DNA of 64,000 nt, taken from Rotaria sordida (taxonomy: Eukaryota; Rotifera; Eurotatoria; Philodinida; Philodinidae). The first letter of the stretch is position 1. Each line of letters starts with the position of its first letter. Below, in pieces: positions 13,700 through 24,737 of this stretch. The translations under genes were made by a program, and so were the position numbers. The stretch spans positions 18,787-82,786 of the forward strand of contig CAJNOL010000820.1 of the NCBI GenBank assembly GCA_905250125.1, written 5' to 3'. The notes beneath the pieces were generated by a model. That model was given only the letters and a program-made list of their open reading frames with translations. It was not told the origin of the DNA and ran no database searches.

Positions 13700-14125
13700 G
13701 AAAATATCGTCTCACGACGAAACCATCGGAGATAATACATCGCGTTTGAGATGAGACTCAGTCATTCGATAGGATCTGTTATGAATAGAAGGATTCTTGC
13801 TCATGCAATGATGCTGACCGTTACAATGGATTTTTTTTACCTTTCGCACGATATTTACAAAAAAAAACCGCACAAACGAATTTTAGTCTAAAATTTTGTC
13901 TATAGACAACTCTTGAAGCTATTAGAATCTTCGAAAAATTTCCGTTTTTTAATGACCTTAAGAGCTGTCTATGGACGAAATTTTAGGTCAAAATTCGTTT
14001 ATCCGAATTTTTTATAACTACTGTGTTAAAGAGTAGCGCATAGGTATGACTCTTTCTAGTCTCAACAGGTCGTATCTAATGACTCGAGTCTCATCTTAAA
14101 CGTAAGTTATCACCTCAAATGGTTC
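13700..14125. repeat. Palindromic foldback element
   Basis: An outer pair, cgtttgagatgagactcag (about 13743) and gagtctcatcttaaacg (about 14086), encloses an inner pair. The inner pair is aacgaattttagtctaaaat (about 13877) and attttaggtcaaaattcgtt (about 13980). The arms are imperfect and the boundaries approximate. No coding content. Confidence 0.6.
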
Positions 14126-14345
14126 ACTTGTCTGTATATCATAAAGAATAATACCATTTCAGGAAACTGTACAACACAAAAATTTGATGTTAATATTTAA
14201 ACATAGTATAATAGTGTAAATTAATACATAGAAATAAATGTTATCTACATTGTTTTTATCGATAAGATAAAGATATGATTTTCTCAAGTATTTAGAGATA
14301 ATATTCTTACTACTATAGTACTGATATAAATTGAAACATTTTATA

Positions 14346-14960
14346 AAAGTCTTTGGAAAAATATCAATTGCTGCTTATTGCCGACTTTCAAAATCAAGAA
14401 ATTTTTTCTTGTTAGGAAAGAACAATGTCTGAAGTGGATATTTTGTATCAGACATATTTTTCTAGAACGAACTTGACGAAGAAGAAAAGCTGCTCAAAAC
14501 TAAATACTTCGAAAAAAAAAAAGTTTTTGTAATTTCACTGTCAAGCAACTTTTCTATTAGTTTTATTAAAAAAAACCCGTTGAACATTGATTTCTTCTTC
14601 ATAACGTAAAGAATGCTCGTTTCATTTAAATTTATTCTTAGTTTTTATACCAAAGTATATAGTTTTGTCTGAGGAAAAAATGAATAAATTAGTCATTCTT
14701 ACTGCCTGATCGTTGAATAAATAATGCAAAAAGAATTCAATTTATGCATAAGTGCTAGAGATGGTAACTGAGATAAATTTTTTACAGGTGTTGAGTTTTT
14801 GCACTTTCCTCTTCATCAGGTTCGTTCTCGAAAAATATCTCCGACATCAAATTTGTATTTTAGACATTGATCTTTCTAACAAAAAGAAATTTTTTTTTAA
14901 TTTAGAAGTCATCAATATGATATAATAGAGTTTGACATTTTTTTCCCAAAGACTTTTGCA
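14346..14960. repeat. Foldback element related to the 1662-2602 family
   Basis: The left arm runs from aaaagtctttgg at about 14346 and includes cttgttaggaaag and ctagaacgaacttgacgaag. The inverted right arm includes cttcatcaggttcgttctcg (about 14811) and ends ccaaagacttttgcat at about 14964. The TGCAAAAGTCTTTGG terminus matches the ends of the other foldback copies. Confidence 0.6.
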
Positions 14961-16498
14961 TCGCATATTTGTTACTTTTCAGCAAGTTCGACTGAACCAA
15001 CGATAAAAATTTACTAACAGAAGAGAAAGTAATCATAAAGAATGGATCAATTTATATTAAGAGTATATTTGAAATTAATAATCCTAAGTTTAGCTTTTTT
15101 TTTTTGTTAAACAAAGCGATTATGTAAAAGTGCATAGCGAGTTTTTTGACTATTATAGCGAATTCGATATGATATTTTACTGCATTAAATTCTATCGACA
15201 GAAAAATTCGACATTCAATGAGCAACACTCAGTCGTCTACTATCTGTAATTAATTGATAATTTCATTTGTTAAATTGCTTGAATTTAATTTTCTTAATTA
15301 TATTGCTTTTTTTTAAAAATATTTTCTCTGAATGCTAAAAAAATACTTTGCTTTGCTAATTTGATGATGTGTGATGAGCTAGGTTAAATAAGAAGTGCGG
15401 GCAAGCAATAATAGTTGATTATTTTTCAAAAAATTCAGAGTATATGAGTAAATCTAAGGGTGAGGAAGAAACAATGAAGACTGCAAACTTGAAATTCATT
15501 GCCTTATTGTCATGTAAGATAGAGGAACAACAACAAAACAAAAAAACGTGGAATGAAGCTTTGCTTGCAATAAATAGTTCAAATTCCTGTTTGAATGTTC
15601 TTAACTTGCGATTACATCTAAATTTAAGTGTTTTGTCATATACGTACAAGTGAAAACTTTTTTTCTAAAAGTGACGTGTGTCAATTTAACGACATATAAT
15701 TTTTGTTACGAATTTCGTTGATCTCTATTTGTGAGCGAGTACATTTGATTGACATGTCTATAGAGAAAATCTTTTTGTTTTGATTATATGAAGAAAATAT
15801 ATATTTCATTTGAATAAAAGTACATGTACTGATGGTTTTGAGCAATATTAATAAATTTTTACTCATCATATTAACATTGAATTGTCAAAAATATTTTCTA
15901 AATCGATGAATAAAAACGTTTTTTTGCAATTCATTTTTTAATATATATATATATAATACAATATGTATAATCGACGAAATCTTTTTTCCTTCTTTTTATC
16001 GTTCGACAATTTAGAGTGCTGAATCCATACTTAAGTCAAAAAAATGTTTAATAAAAATAACACAATTGTTATTTTTGCGTCTGTTACTTATGTTTTTTTT
16101 AGACTGTTTGATGGTTCGTTTTTCTTTTTTCATTCTCTTCATCTTTTTTTTTCTTCTCCATTTAATTGTAACGAGAGTCATGCATCGTTCCAATACACAA
16201 ACATCGGTATGTAAAAAGTCATAAAATCGAACTTTTACCTTTTTTTTTCTTGTTCTCTTGTTATTCTCTTTAAATTAAAGTTTTAAGACATTCCAAATTT
16301 TTTTTTTCTTTAGTTGTCACTTTTTGTTATTATTTGATTATAAAAGAGGTAAGAATTTGATCAACATTTGAAAATATGATCTCAAACATACATATATCAG
16401 TAATGATTCTAAAAAACAAAAATATTAATAACATCACAAAAAAAGAATAAAGATTTAATCCTTTTTTTTCTTGTATTTTAGTCGTTTTACATATAAGT

Positions 16499-18024
16499 AT
16501 GTCGGCACGACCTGTATCATCTAATAAAAAAAGTAGTCGAAAAAGAATTGATTCATCATCGAGTAAGAAAGGTAAGAAAAATATTCCACAAGAAGAAGTT
16601 ATTGATCATCATCAAATACAAATTGATGGATTAATACGTGAACGTGAAGAAATTCGTTCAAAATTGAATAGTATCTGTTCGAAAATAATAGAAAATATTA
16701 ATATTGATGATTATCAAAATGAAATCGATTTAACAAAACAACAACCATCTGATATATCTCTTGATAATTTATTATCAATGATTGATAATATATGTTATTA
16801 TCGAACAGCTTTTTTAAATCTTTTTCAAGAAATAGACGATAAAGAAAAACTTTCTATTCAAAAACGTATTACACAATTATCTGTTGATGAACCAAATCTA
16901 TTTCGAAAACGTCTTACATCAGATCAACGATTAACATTTGTTATACGTGAACGTGATTTATGGAAAGAAAATGCACAATTACTTCAAATTATGTATGCTA
17001 CAATAGGTAAGCAAAAAAAATAATAATCAATTTAATAATAAAAATAATAATCTTATATATTATTTTAGTTGATCAATTAGAAATGGGTATATTTAAAAAA
17101 TTAAATTTAAAAACAACTGATATTCTTCAATCACATCGATTAAATCTTGAAGATGTTTGTCGTATTTTTTCATCTCCTAATATTCGATCAAGTAAGTTTA
17201 TTTAATTAAATCATTTAATTTAATCAATGAAAATATTTTTGTAATAGTTAATGATGCAAAAAAATTACATTTAAAAAAAACATTTAATAAAGAACATCAT
17301 GAAATAAAAGATCAAAAGATTTCTTCTGATTTTCAACAACAAGGTAATAATTCTTACATATTATCACCATCATCTATAATTCCATTAAATCTAAATGAAG
17401 ACAAAGAACATCATCATAATAATAATAATAATCTATCTTCAAATACAAAACGAACTGTTTTATTTGCTAATGAAGTTCGTATAATTAATGATGATAAACA
17501 AATTGATCATCAACAAACAAAAAATGATGAACAATTAAAAGAAAATTTTTTTTCATCAAAATCTCATCTTCCATTAGCAAGTGATACATTAATAGATAAA
17601 ATGGATTCAAATTTACGTATGTTAATTATCAAAGAACTTAGTAAAGATAATTATATTCAAAGGCCACCTTCAAGAATGAGTTAGTTAGTTTTCTATTATA
17701 TAATTTTTTTTTTTTTTTTTAATATAAATAGGTTCGAATTATACTGAAAATATCAATGATTTTAATTCTTATCAAAAACAACATCGATCACGAAATAGAT
17801 CACCTGAATGGGTTGCATTAGCACAATTGATTGGAATAGATCAATCCGAAATTGATCATTGGTTATCACAAAGTCTTCAATATCCTGCTGGTAGAGTTAT
17901 ATCTACTTGGTGTAATAGTATATTACCATCACCAACTGTTGCTCAATTATATTCTCTTCTTTCAACAAATAAATTAAATCGATTAGATCTTGCACATCAA
18001 ATTGCAACGATGTATAACGTTTAA
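16499..18024 (+). CDS. Coiled-coil protein with C-terminal death-domain-like module
   Basis: Four exons: 16499-17006, 17069-17191, 17248-17679 and 17732-18024. GT..AG introns with matching phases give 451 aa. The N-terminus is basic and Ser/Lys-rich (residues 1-30). A helical, Glu/Lys-rich middle follows (about 35-220), then an Asn/His/Gln-rich low-complexity stretch (about 225-350). Residues 379-446 read like a death domain: PEWVALAQLIG, a central W in VISTWCNS, and a closing NRLDLAHQI. Death domains mediate homotypic assembly in apoptotic and NF-kB-type signalling. Family membership is inferred from the spacing of hydrophobic and Trp positions and needs a profile search. An AG acceptor at 16480-16481, 17 nt before the ATG, suggests a 5' UTR intron or spliced-leader site. 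A BIR/RING IAP gene lies 2.4 kb downstream on the opposite strand. Confidence 0.75.
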
Positions 18025-18312
18025 AATAAATAAACAGAAATATATATGTATTTTTTTATCATGATATAAAAGATTTTCTATCGATTTTCATATAATTTTA
18101 TGTTTCAGTAAATCATTGCAAAACAAAGCATAAGGATATTTTTTTTTTCTTGTGAATTAAAATATTCAATCATACATTGTTGTTTCATTTTAAGAGCAGA
18201 CGGGAAAAGAAAAACTTATTTCAAAATTAAAGTTTGTTTTGCTCTCATCCAATTGTCGAAATATATCAATCATATCAGATAATGAGGACTTGTGAAAATG
18301 GAAATAGATAGA

Positions 18313-19104
18313 GATCTACTATTCATTTCAAAATAGAACGCGAGTGATTGCAAATCGAATAACTCGAGAACGGAAGCAGCTATGGAGCTGTGGTTTTCAC
18401 CATTAAAAAGCGGACACTGGGCCACGTAAGTCTATAAAAAAAATTTCGTCGGTCAGTAAAACACTTTTTTCGTTGGATTTTGAATTTCAATTAAACTATT
18501 CGATAGAGAAGATTGTTCTCTTTCGATCTATGCAAGGCCGAGCTCGATAGCTTGCTCCGTTCGATAGCAAAGTAACCTGAGATGATTACATAAAGGTTTT
18601 CGTGAATCTAGTTTTTGATGCTATTTGGCTTAAAGAACGCGTATATTGAAAATCTTGATACAGTGATCTCAGGTTACTTTGAAATGAAAAACAAATATCA
18701 CTACTAAATTCAGCGTGGTCGATTACCTAAAATATAATGCTTTTAAGGATGATTCCGCGTTACCTGACCGATTTCGGAGTCTCAGAAAAATGCTTGCAAC
18801 TACCGAACGGAGCAAGCTATCGAGCTCGGCCTTACATAGATCGAAAGAGAACAATCTTCTCTATCGAATAGTTTAATTGAAGTTCAAAATCCAAAGAAAA
18901 AAGCGTTCCAAAAGCTATCTTCAAAATATTCAGCGGGCTTTTATCCTATTGGTCCATTACTGACCAATAAAATTTGTCCATAGATTTACGTGCCTCAATG
19001 TCCGCTTTTTAATGGTGAAAACCGCAACTCCATAGCTGCTTCTGTTCCAGACTTATTCGGCTCGCAATCACTCGCTTTGTATTTTGAAATAGATAGTAGT
19101 GGAT
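18313..19104. repeat. Foldback element with ~250-bp inverted arms
   Basis: The left arm contains gaagcagctatggagctgtg and ttttcaccattaaaaagcgg. The right arm carries their complements near 19000-19045. An inner, nearly perfect pair, gccgagctcgatagcttgct (about 18537) and agcaagctatcgagctcggc (about 18811), extends the palindrome to a ~220-bp loop. The outer ends are about 80-90% alike, the inner ones higher. No transposase is seen. Confidence 0.8.
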
Positions 19105-19779
19105 AAATGCCAAAAGCTTTTACATTTCTTAAATTGTGTATTTCTCTAATTTTTATTACTTTACCTTTGTGATAAAATGAAAAATTAATATCAATCATTA
19201 CTATTGCTTTTTATACTCGAAGTGCTTCTATGTTCAAATATTATTATTATTGATCAATAAAGAAAATGTTGAAGTTAAACTTTATATATATTTCTAGTCT
19301 TGTTCAAACAATATATAATTCAATATCGATAGTAAGCTAAAAACGAATGAAATTATACAATCAAAATTGGATTATTATCATTAATGACTATTAGATAAGG
19401 ATGTTCCAGTTATTGATCCTGATTTGTTTTCAAGATATTAGACGTGGTCATTCAAAATTAACAATAGCTATTTATGAAATTTGATAATCATTTATTCTTA
19501 AGTAAAAAATTCACTCAATTATAAAAAACAATAAAAATAAAATTCACACATATACTGAATGACATTATACATATATGCTTATAGAAAATCAAATTAATTT
19601 ATTTACATATAAAAACATCCAAACCTACCCACCCACCCCTTAGAATGTTTATGTTAAAGAAGCATTGGGAAAGAAGATAGGAAAAATCCACATGGCCAAA
19701 AATCAATAAATTGCTATTTTACGAGTGTGTTTTTTTTTGGATCATTATAGTTGACATTGCGCAGGCTTGATCACGAACT

Positions 19780-20345
19780 GGCTACCGGTATTCATGGTCT
19801 CACAAGAGAACAACATATCCAACTGTCGAGGATCGTTCGACACTATATTTTGGTAATGAGTAGAACTCAGTGAAACTAAGAAGAGTCTAAAGCGAGTTTG
19901 AACTCATACTTTAATAAGCCAGAGTTATAATCATTTTAGTAGATTTTCGGCATCTGAGTCAGCTATTCATGGAAAAGTCAATGACGAGAATTTCAGCTCA
20001 AACGAATATATTTTTCTTGAGATATCGAGTGCCTAAAACAATTCGATATCTGAAAAAGAATACATTCGTTTTTGTTGAAACTTTTAAGACATTCTAACGG
20101 CCATGAAAGTTGTCTATGGATAAGTTTCAGATCAGAATCTCATAATTGAGGTTTCCATGAACAACTGATACAGTGGTCGAATACAGACTAAATTGCCATC
20201 ACTCTAGCTAGATAATGCATATGTCTAAACCCTTTTAGGCTTTTCTTAGCTTTATTGAGTCCTACTCGTAGCCAGAATATGAGACCGGACGGTATTCGAC
20301 AGTTGGATATGTTTTCTTGCCAGTGGAACATGGTCATGATGTGGA
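19780..20345. repeat. Foldback element downstream of the IAP gene
   Basis: The left arm carries acatatccaactgtcgagga (about 19810). The right arm carries tcgacagttggatatgtttt (about 20296), and similarity continues inward. The inner core around 19975-20130 resembles the core of the 13700-14125 element (ttgtctatgga blocks). It ends about 60 bp from the IAP stop codon, so it probably overlaps the IAP 3' UTR. Confidence 0.65.
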
Positions 20346-20405
20346 CATTAATATAGTATTCTAGTCGAGACTGTTCATTAATCAAGTACACCGGCATTTG
20401 GTTCA

Positions 20406-22198
20406 TCAAATATATATACGAACAAACGCTTCAATTATTCGTCCGCATATATGGCATGACTTAAGTAAATGAGCACATGAAAGACAAGTACCCATATGAC
20501 CACACGGAATGAAAGCGAGACATCTTTCTTCCTTTATGCAGACTGCACATAGAGTCACGGGCGTTAATTCTATTGACATCTGTTGATCCATCGATGATTC
20601 TGGTATTACACTTATTCCGACTTCAGCAGTGTTCAATGCATTTGTTGGCATTGCTGTCACTGGAGCCGAAATCGATGTTACACTAGCACGAGTTACTCCT
20701 ATACAATCATCATATCAAAGAAATTCAATTGAATATATAATATTTTGTTTGAAATCTACCTGATTGTTGTTGTTGTCTTTCATGAATTTCACGCATTTTT
20801 TCAGCAGGAATGATAATATGTTCTTTTCTTTTGTCGATATGAATCATTTGGTTTTGAAGAACAATATAAGCCACTAATAGATCACCTTCAGATTCAAAGT
20901 CGACATCTAAAAATAACTCAAATTATAGATTCATTCTTTTTCTAGAATGAATTAAATATTTCAAATTACGACTTAATCGCAGTTGATTCGCCCAACAAAG
21001 TTTGATAATTGACAATTGAAAGTGTTGAGCAAGCAATTTTTGAGACATGGGCAATTTCAAACGAGCAGCTACCAGGTGTGATAGCTTTTCTTCATCGAAT
21101 ATGTGTAATTTTTGACCATCAACAGTGTTACTTTTTGTTGGATTATTGGTTCGAGTGAGTCCTATATCCAAAAAAGCAAAAAAAAAACACTGGTCAATTT
21201 GTTTATTTTTCAGAGAGAATATGTTGTGTACGTACTTTGTGCATCTCGTGTCGATTCTTGAATTGTTCGATGAAGGACATCTCCACAGAGTTGTTTAGCG
21301 TACGCACAATGTGGAAACCATCTGACATGTTCAATCATTGGATCATGATTGGCATTCCAGTTGTGAAGAGAACTACGACAGTAAAAGCAAGTAACAATTG
21401 AACCATTACCAGTATAAAAGAATCCTGCACGAACGAAGTCATCAATAGTGGGTAGAGGCCCATTTGGCCAAGTGGCAAATGATTCGATACGTTTTGGAAT
21501 ATATTCATAGACTGAATTGGGAGGTGCAATTAGAACAATTTCATTGGAATGAAATGTATGTGTATTAACTGCGCCTGCAGTGTGATTAGTCGTTGAATTA
21601 TCATTAACATGTTTTTTACTATAGGACATTTGGGTGAGAGTGTTTGATGCACTTCGCATGGATCGTCACTATGCGGTATCCATTGATGACAAATAAGATT
21701 ACAGTCAAGACAAATAACTCGATCATCAATATTACAACTAAAGAAACCAGCTTTGATCATCCGCTCTAGGCACAATGGACATGAAAAAGTCTCTTGTGAA
21801 AAAGTTCGATGACGACTTTGTTCGACTACCTCCGGTTTTGCGAACATGTGTGGATGAAGTTTTACTTCAGTTTCGGAAGTACTCTCACTAGTTGATTCTG
21901 TATTGATTTCATTTCGACTAGTAATTGGTGACGCACATGATGATAAAGAGACACTTTTATTGGATGATCGTATGGAACGAACGAATGCACAATTTGGACT
22001 GCGTTCTGCATGAATAGTAAAAGGCTTCATGGCCTTCGTCCAATCGGACACTTCTAGTTGACATTCATTGCATCGTACTGTATCACGAAAGTCTGTATAT
22101 TCAAATCCAGCTGATTGCATAGCAATAACAGAATGAACACCTGGACATTTTGAAAGTTTTCGACAGATCTCTAAAGTATGGTCATATCGACGATCCAT
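20406..22198 (-). CDS. Inhibitor of apoptosis protein: three BIR domains, UBA-like region, RING
   Basis: Likely E3 ubiquitin ligase and caspase-binding regulator of the IAP family. BIR1 has the C-x2-C...H-x6-C pattern in CNECQLEVSDW...HAERSPNC, BIR2 in CLDCNLICHQW...HQTLSPKC, and BIR3 in CFYCRSSLHNW...HVRWFPHC. A helical UBA-like segment follows (EEKLSHLVAARLKLP onward). The C-terminal RING is CAVC...CGHMGTCLSC...CHIC. Exons 3-5 are 21161-20970, 20906-20760 and 20698-20406 with matching phases. BIR1 and BIR2 (22198 to about 21628) and BIR3 (to 21236) are in different frames. They can be joined by a 53-nt GT..AG intron (21627-21575), giving about 513 aa. Alternatively there is a 1-nt loss in the A6 run at 21612-21617. 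The start at 22198 is supported by an in-frame upstream stop. This is a canonical XIAP/cIAP-like layout without a CARD. Confidence 0.88.
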
Positions 22199-22396
22199 TT
22201 CAAAAAGTTTTTATTCTAGTTTAAGTTTGATCAGTAATTTATATTCTGTTTCTAAAAAGAAAACAATATTAATAAAAAAAATACACTCGATGTCCCATAA
22301 AACTCTATTAAAGTTTTTCATGTGAAAATAACCTTCAATTGCTACATCAGATGAATATATACACAACGAACTACACTTCCTCGACTCATTCATTCC

Positions 22397-22858
22397 TCAC
22401 TCATCTAAAGTTCCATGGATGAATAAAGCGATCAGCATTGAGATTAAAGGTTTGTTGACAATATGTTGATTATTTTGTATGAGTCTGATGATGAAAGATG
22501 CCCGATTTTGCAATAATGTGAGTAATGTGAGACTGTCATTACTCTGCTCGTCATACTGTTGGTAGTTATTTGTTGGCAATGTATCAGAACGCAAAAGAAA
22601 AAATGAATATTTTACTAGTTGAGAGTAGTAAAAAACCAACCGAGCATAATATTGCATTAGCATTGATTGTTGAATTAAAATGAAATCAAAAGACTTATAA
22701 AATTTATCATTCCAAATCGTTCGAATTTTGGAAATCGAACAGTCGAATAATTTCAACAAAAATAGTATTTCTTCACCATAGATGTCGACATATTCTGGTG
22801 GATTTACAAATTTCTCCAAAACTTTGATGTATTTCATAGTCACGCCGTAAGGGCCCAT
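22397..22858 (-). CDS. Hypothetical 153-aa protein
   Basis: A single open frame with ATG at 22858. The product is helical, hydrophobic and aromatic-rich, including a Tyr/Phe-rich stretch (residues about 60-85) that is not a clean membrane segment. I do not recognise a family. It lies 198 nt upstream of the IAP start on the same strand, so it may be a separate small gene or a remnant of a larger one. Its length is well above chance for this composition, but no splice partners were identified. Confidence 0.4.
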   Translation of the reverse strand: MGPYGVTMKYIKVLEKFVNPPEYVDIYGEEILFLLKLFDCSISKIRTIWNDKFYKSFDFILIQQSMLMQYYARLVFYYSQLVKYSFFLLRSDTLPTNNYQQYDEQSNDSLTLLTLLQNRASFIIRLIQNNQHIVNKPLISMLIALFIHGTLDE

Positions 22859-23214
22859 TGATTTTTTTTAAAAAACACTGATCACTCAAAGAATGCTCAA
22901 GAACATTAGTCTTTTATGATATTGTCAATTTTTGTTTTTTTTTTTCATTATTTTTATTACAAATTTCAATAAAATGACAACAGACATTTGTGCAGTTGTT
23001 GGTGCAACTCTTCTCTTCCTCCACAATCATATCCACACATCCTTTCCGACAACGATATTCTTTAGAATACCTCTGCTCAAACCTTTATATAATCTCTAAT
23101 CTATAGTTGAAGTTTTATTCTCACTCTTACTTCAAATATTTTGAACATATGAAAATATGAGACGCAGTGTCAACATTAAAACATATATGTACTCTCAAAG
23201 AAATATATATCACG

Positions 23215-23454
23215 ATGAATAAATATACATATGTGATTCTCTTTATATTAATGATCTACCGATGCAAAAATTGTAATACTCAATTTTTGAATCATCAATC
23301 AGATTATCTGTTGAAATCCAATGAACAGATAGCACAAAGTATGGAGAAAACTCAGTTCAATACAATAGTGATCTTTGACGATTCGAGCTTAGATATGGGG
23401 GAACTTTTACAATATGACAAAGAGCTTATACTCACGGGTTTTTTTTCGAAGTAG
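23215..23454 (+). CDS. Possible small secreted protein or gene fragment (79 aa)
   Basis: The frame from ATG 23215 begins with a signal-peptide-like stretch (MNKYTYVILFILMIYRC) and continues hydrophilic to a TAG stop. No homologue is recognised and no downstream exon is convincing. It may be the first exon of a decayed gene. Low confidence. Confidence 0.2.
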   Translation: MNKYTYVILFILMIYRCKNCNTQFLNHQSDYLLKSNEQIAQSMEKTQFNTIVIFDDSSLDMGELLQYDKELILTGFFSK

Positions 23455-24737
23455 ATTTTCGAATGATTGTATGTAGATAGAAAAATTGCACGCGATATTC
23501 ACCAACAGATAAAGACTAGTAATATCGGCGGTTACCGTATTCTCTACATTATTTAGGTCAATGGTAATGATTATCTTGTTAATAAGATCTTGAATACATT
23601 CATGATCATTTATAGCCTGTTGAATGTAGTTAAAGTTCTTATAAGTTTTGAAGCTAAATATATCATCGTTTTCAATTAATTACTTCTTCAAAATTTACAC
23701 TCAACTATTTCACTTTGTTAATCTTACACGTCAATACAATGATCATCTTTTCACTAACATTAGAATACTGCAAACAAACAACAAAGAAATATCTTTAAAG
23801 ATTTTCGATTTTCATTTAGTTGTGTCTAAGATTCTTGCCAATACTTCATTTTATAGATTGAGAAATACAATCAATCCGTGTTAGGATCTATTATCGAGTG
23901 CCATTATTGTTTGTACAAACTAGAATCTTATGTCTTTTTTGATAATGTTCATTTTACAACTTGTATGCGTAATTTAACCGCCGATGAATTTCATTACTTT
24001 CTTACACTTCTATCTCGAGAAAAACATTAGATTGTTACACAATATCGAAAGCGAATTTATCTTTTCATGTTAAAAAAAAGCATTTTTTTCTTCACAAAAA
24101 ATGTCACAGATTTGAAACATATACTCTACGGAAAGATGACAGTTTCTAATGATAGCTAACAATGGATGTGTGAGTGAACGACTAATATTTGAAAAACGAC
24201 ATTGACCAACCGCTGACCAAGTTGTAGGTGAGTCTATATGTGGAATGGTTGTGTTTAAAGATTCTGATAGAAAAAACAGGCACATCTATTTGCTTAAATC
24301 AACAACATCTCATCTGATCATTGACGAAACGTCATCAATTAGTAAGAACAATCAGACCATATCAACATTAAGAAACAGATATGCACATTCTTAGAACTTG
24401 ATGATGAACAGTTGTTAATGTCTATTAATGGATTAATCATAATTAAAATTTGTATAGAAAATCTAAAAATATAATCCGAATATCCTTCATAAGTTTTCAC
24501 TTTAAAAGATCAACCAAGTCAAAAAGAGCCAATCTGAAGTCAATCAAATTCGTATTGAACTGTTGGAATCGTTATCCTCTCAATTATTCAAATCCATGTA
24601 TTTTACATTTTTAGATTTATTTTAAATGATCTTATATTCAATATGATTAGTGACGGAGTCAAAAGGAGGCTTAAAGATGAGCTAAGTCCTCTCATAATCT
24701 AGGTGAACATACATTTGCAATACAGACATTATTGTGC
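23455..24737. other. Intergenic, no gene seen
   Basis: No supported coding region between the small ORF and the glutamate receptor stop codon. Open frames here (for example 23648-23884) are short, lack signals and look like chance. Confidence 0.4.

Larger units (their letters stand above)
12812..16498. other. Intergenic region with two foldback elements
   Basis: Divergent intergenic space between the coiled-coil gene and the death-domain gene. It contains the palindromic units at 13700-14125 and 14346-14960 listed separately. The remainder is AT-rich with no supported gene. A (TA)n run lies near 15944-15956. The T-rich tract ending in AG at 16481 just before the next ATG is a probable splice or trans-splice acceptor. 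Confidence 0.5.

Noticed and set aside
15419..15653. Overlapping antisense ORFs of ~70-76 aa
   Set aside because: The two strands are open at once in AT-poor local sequence; no domain, splice or start context.
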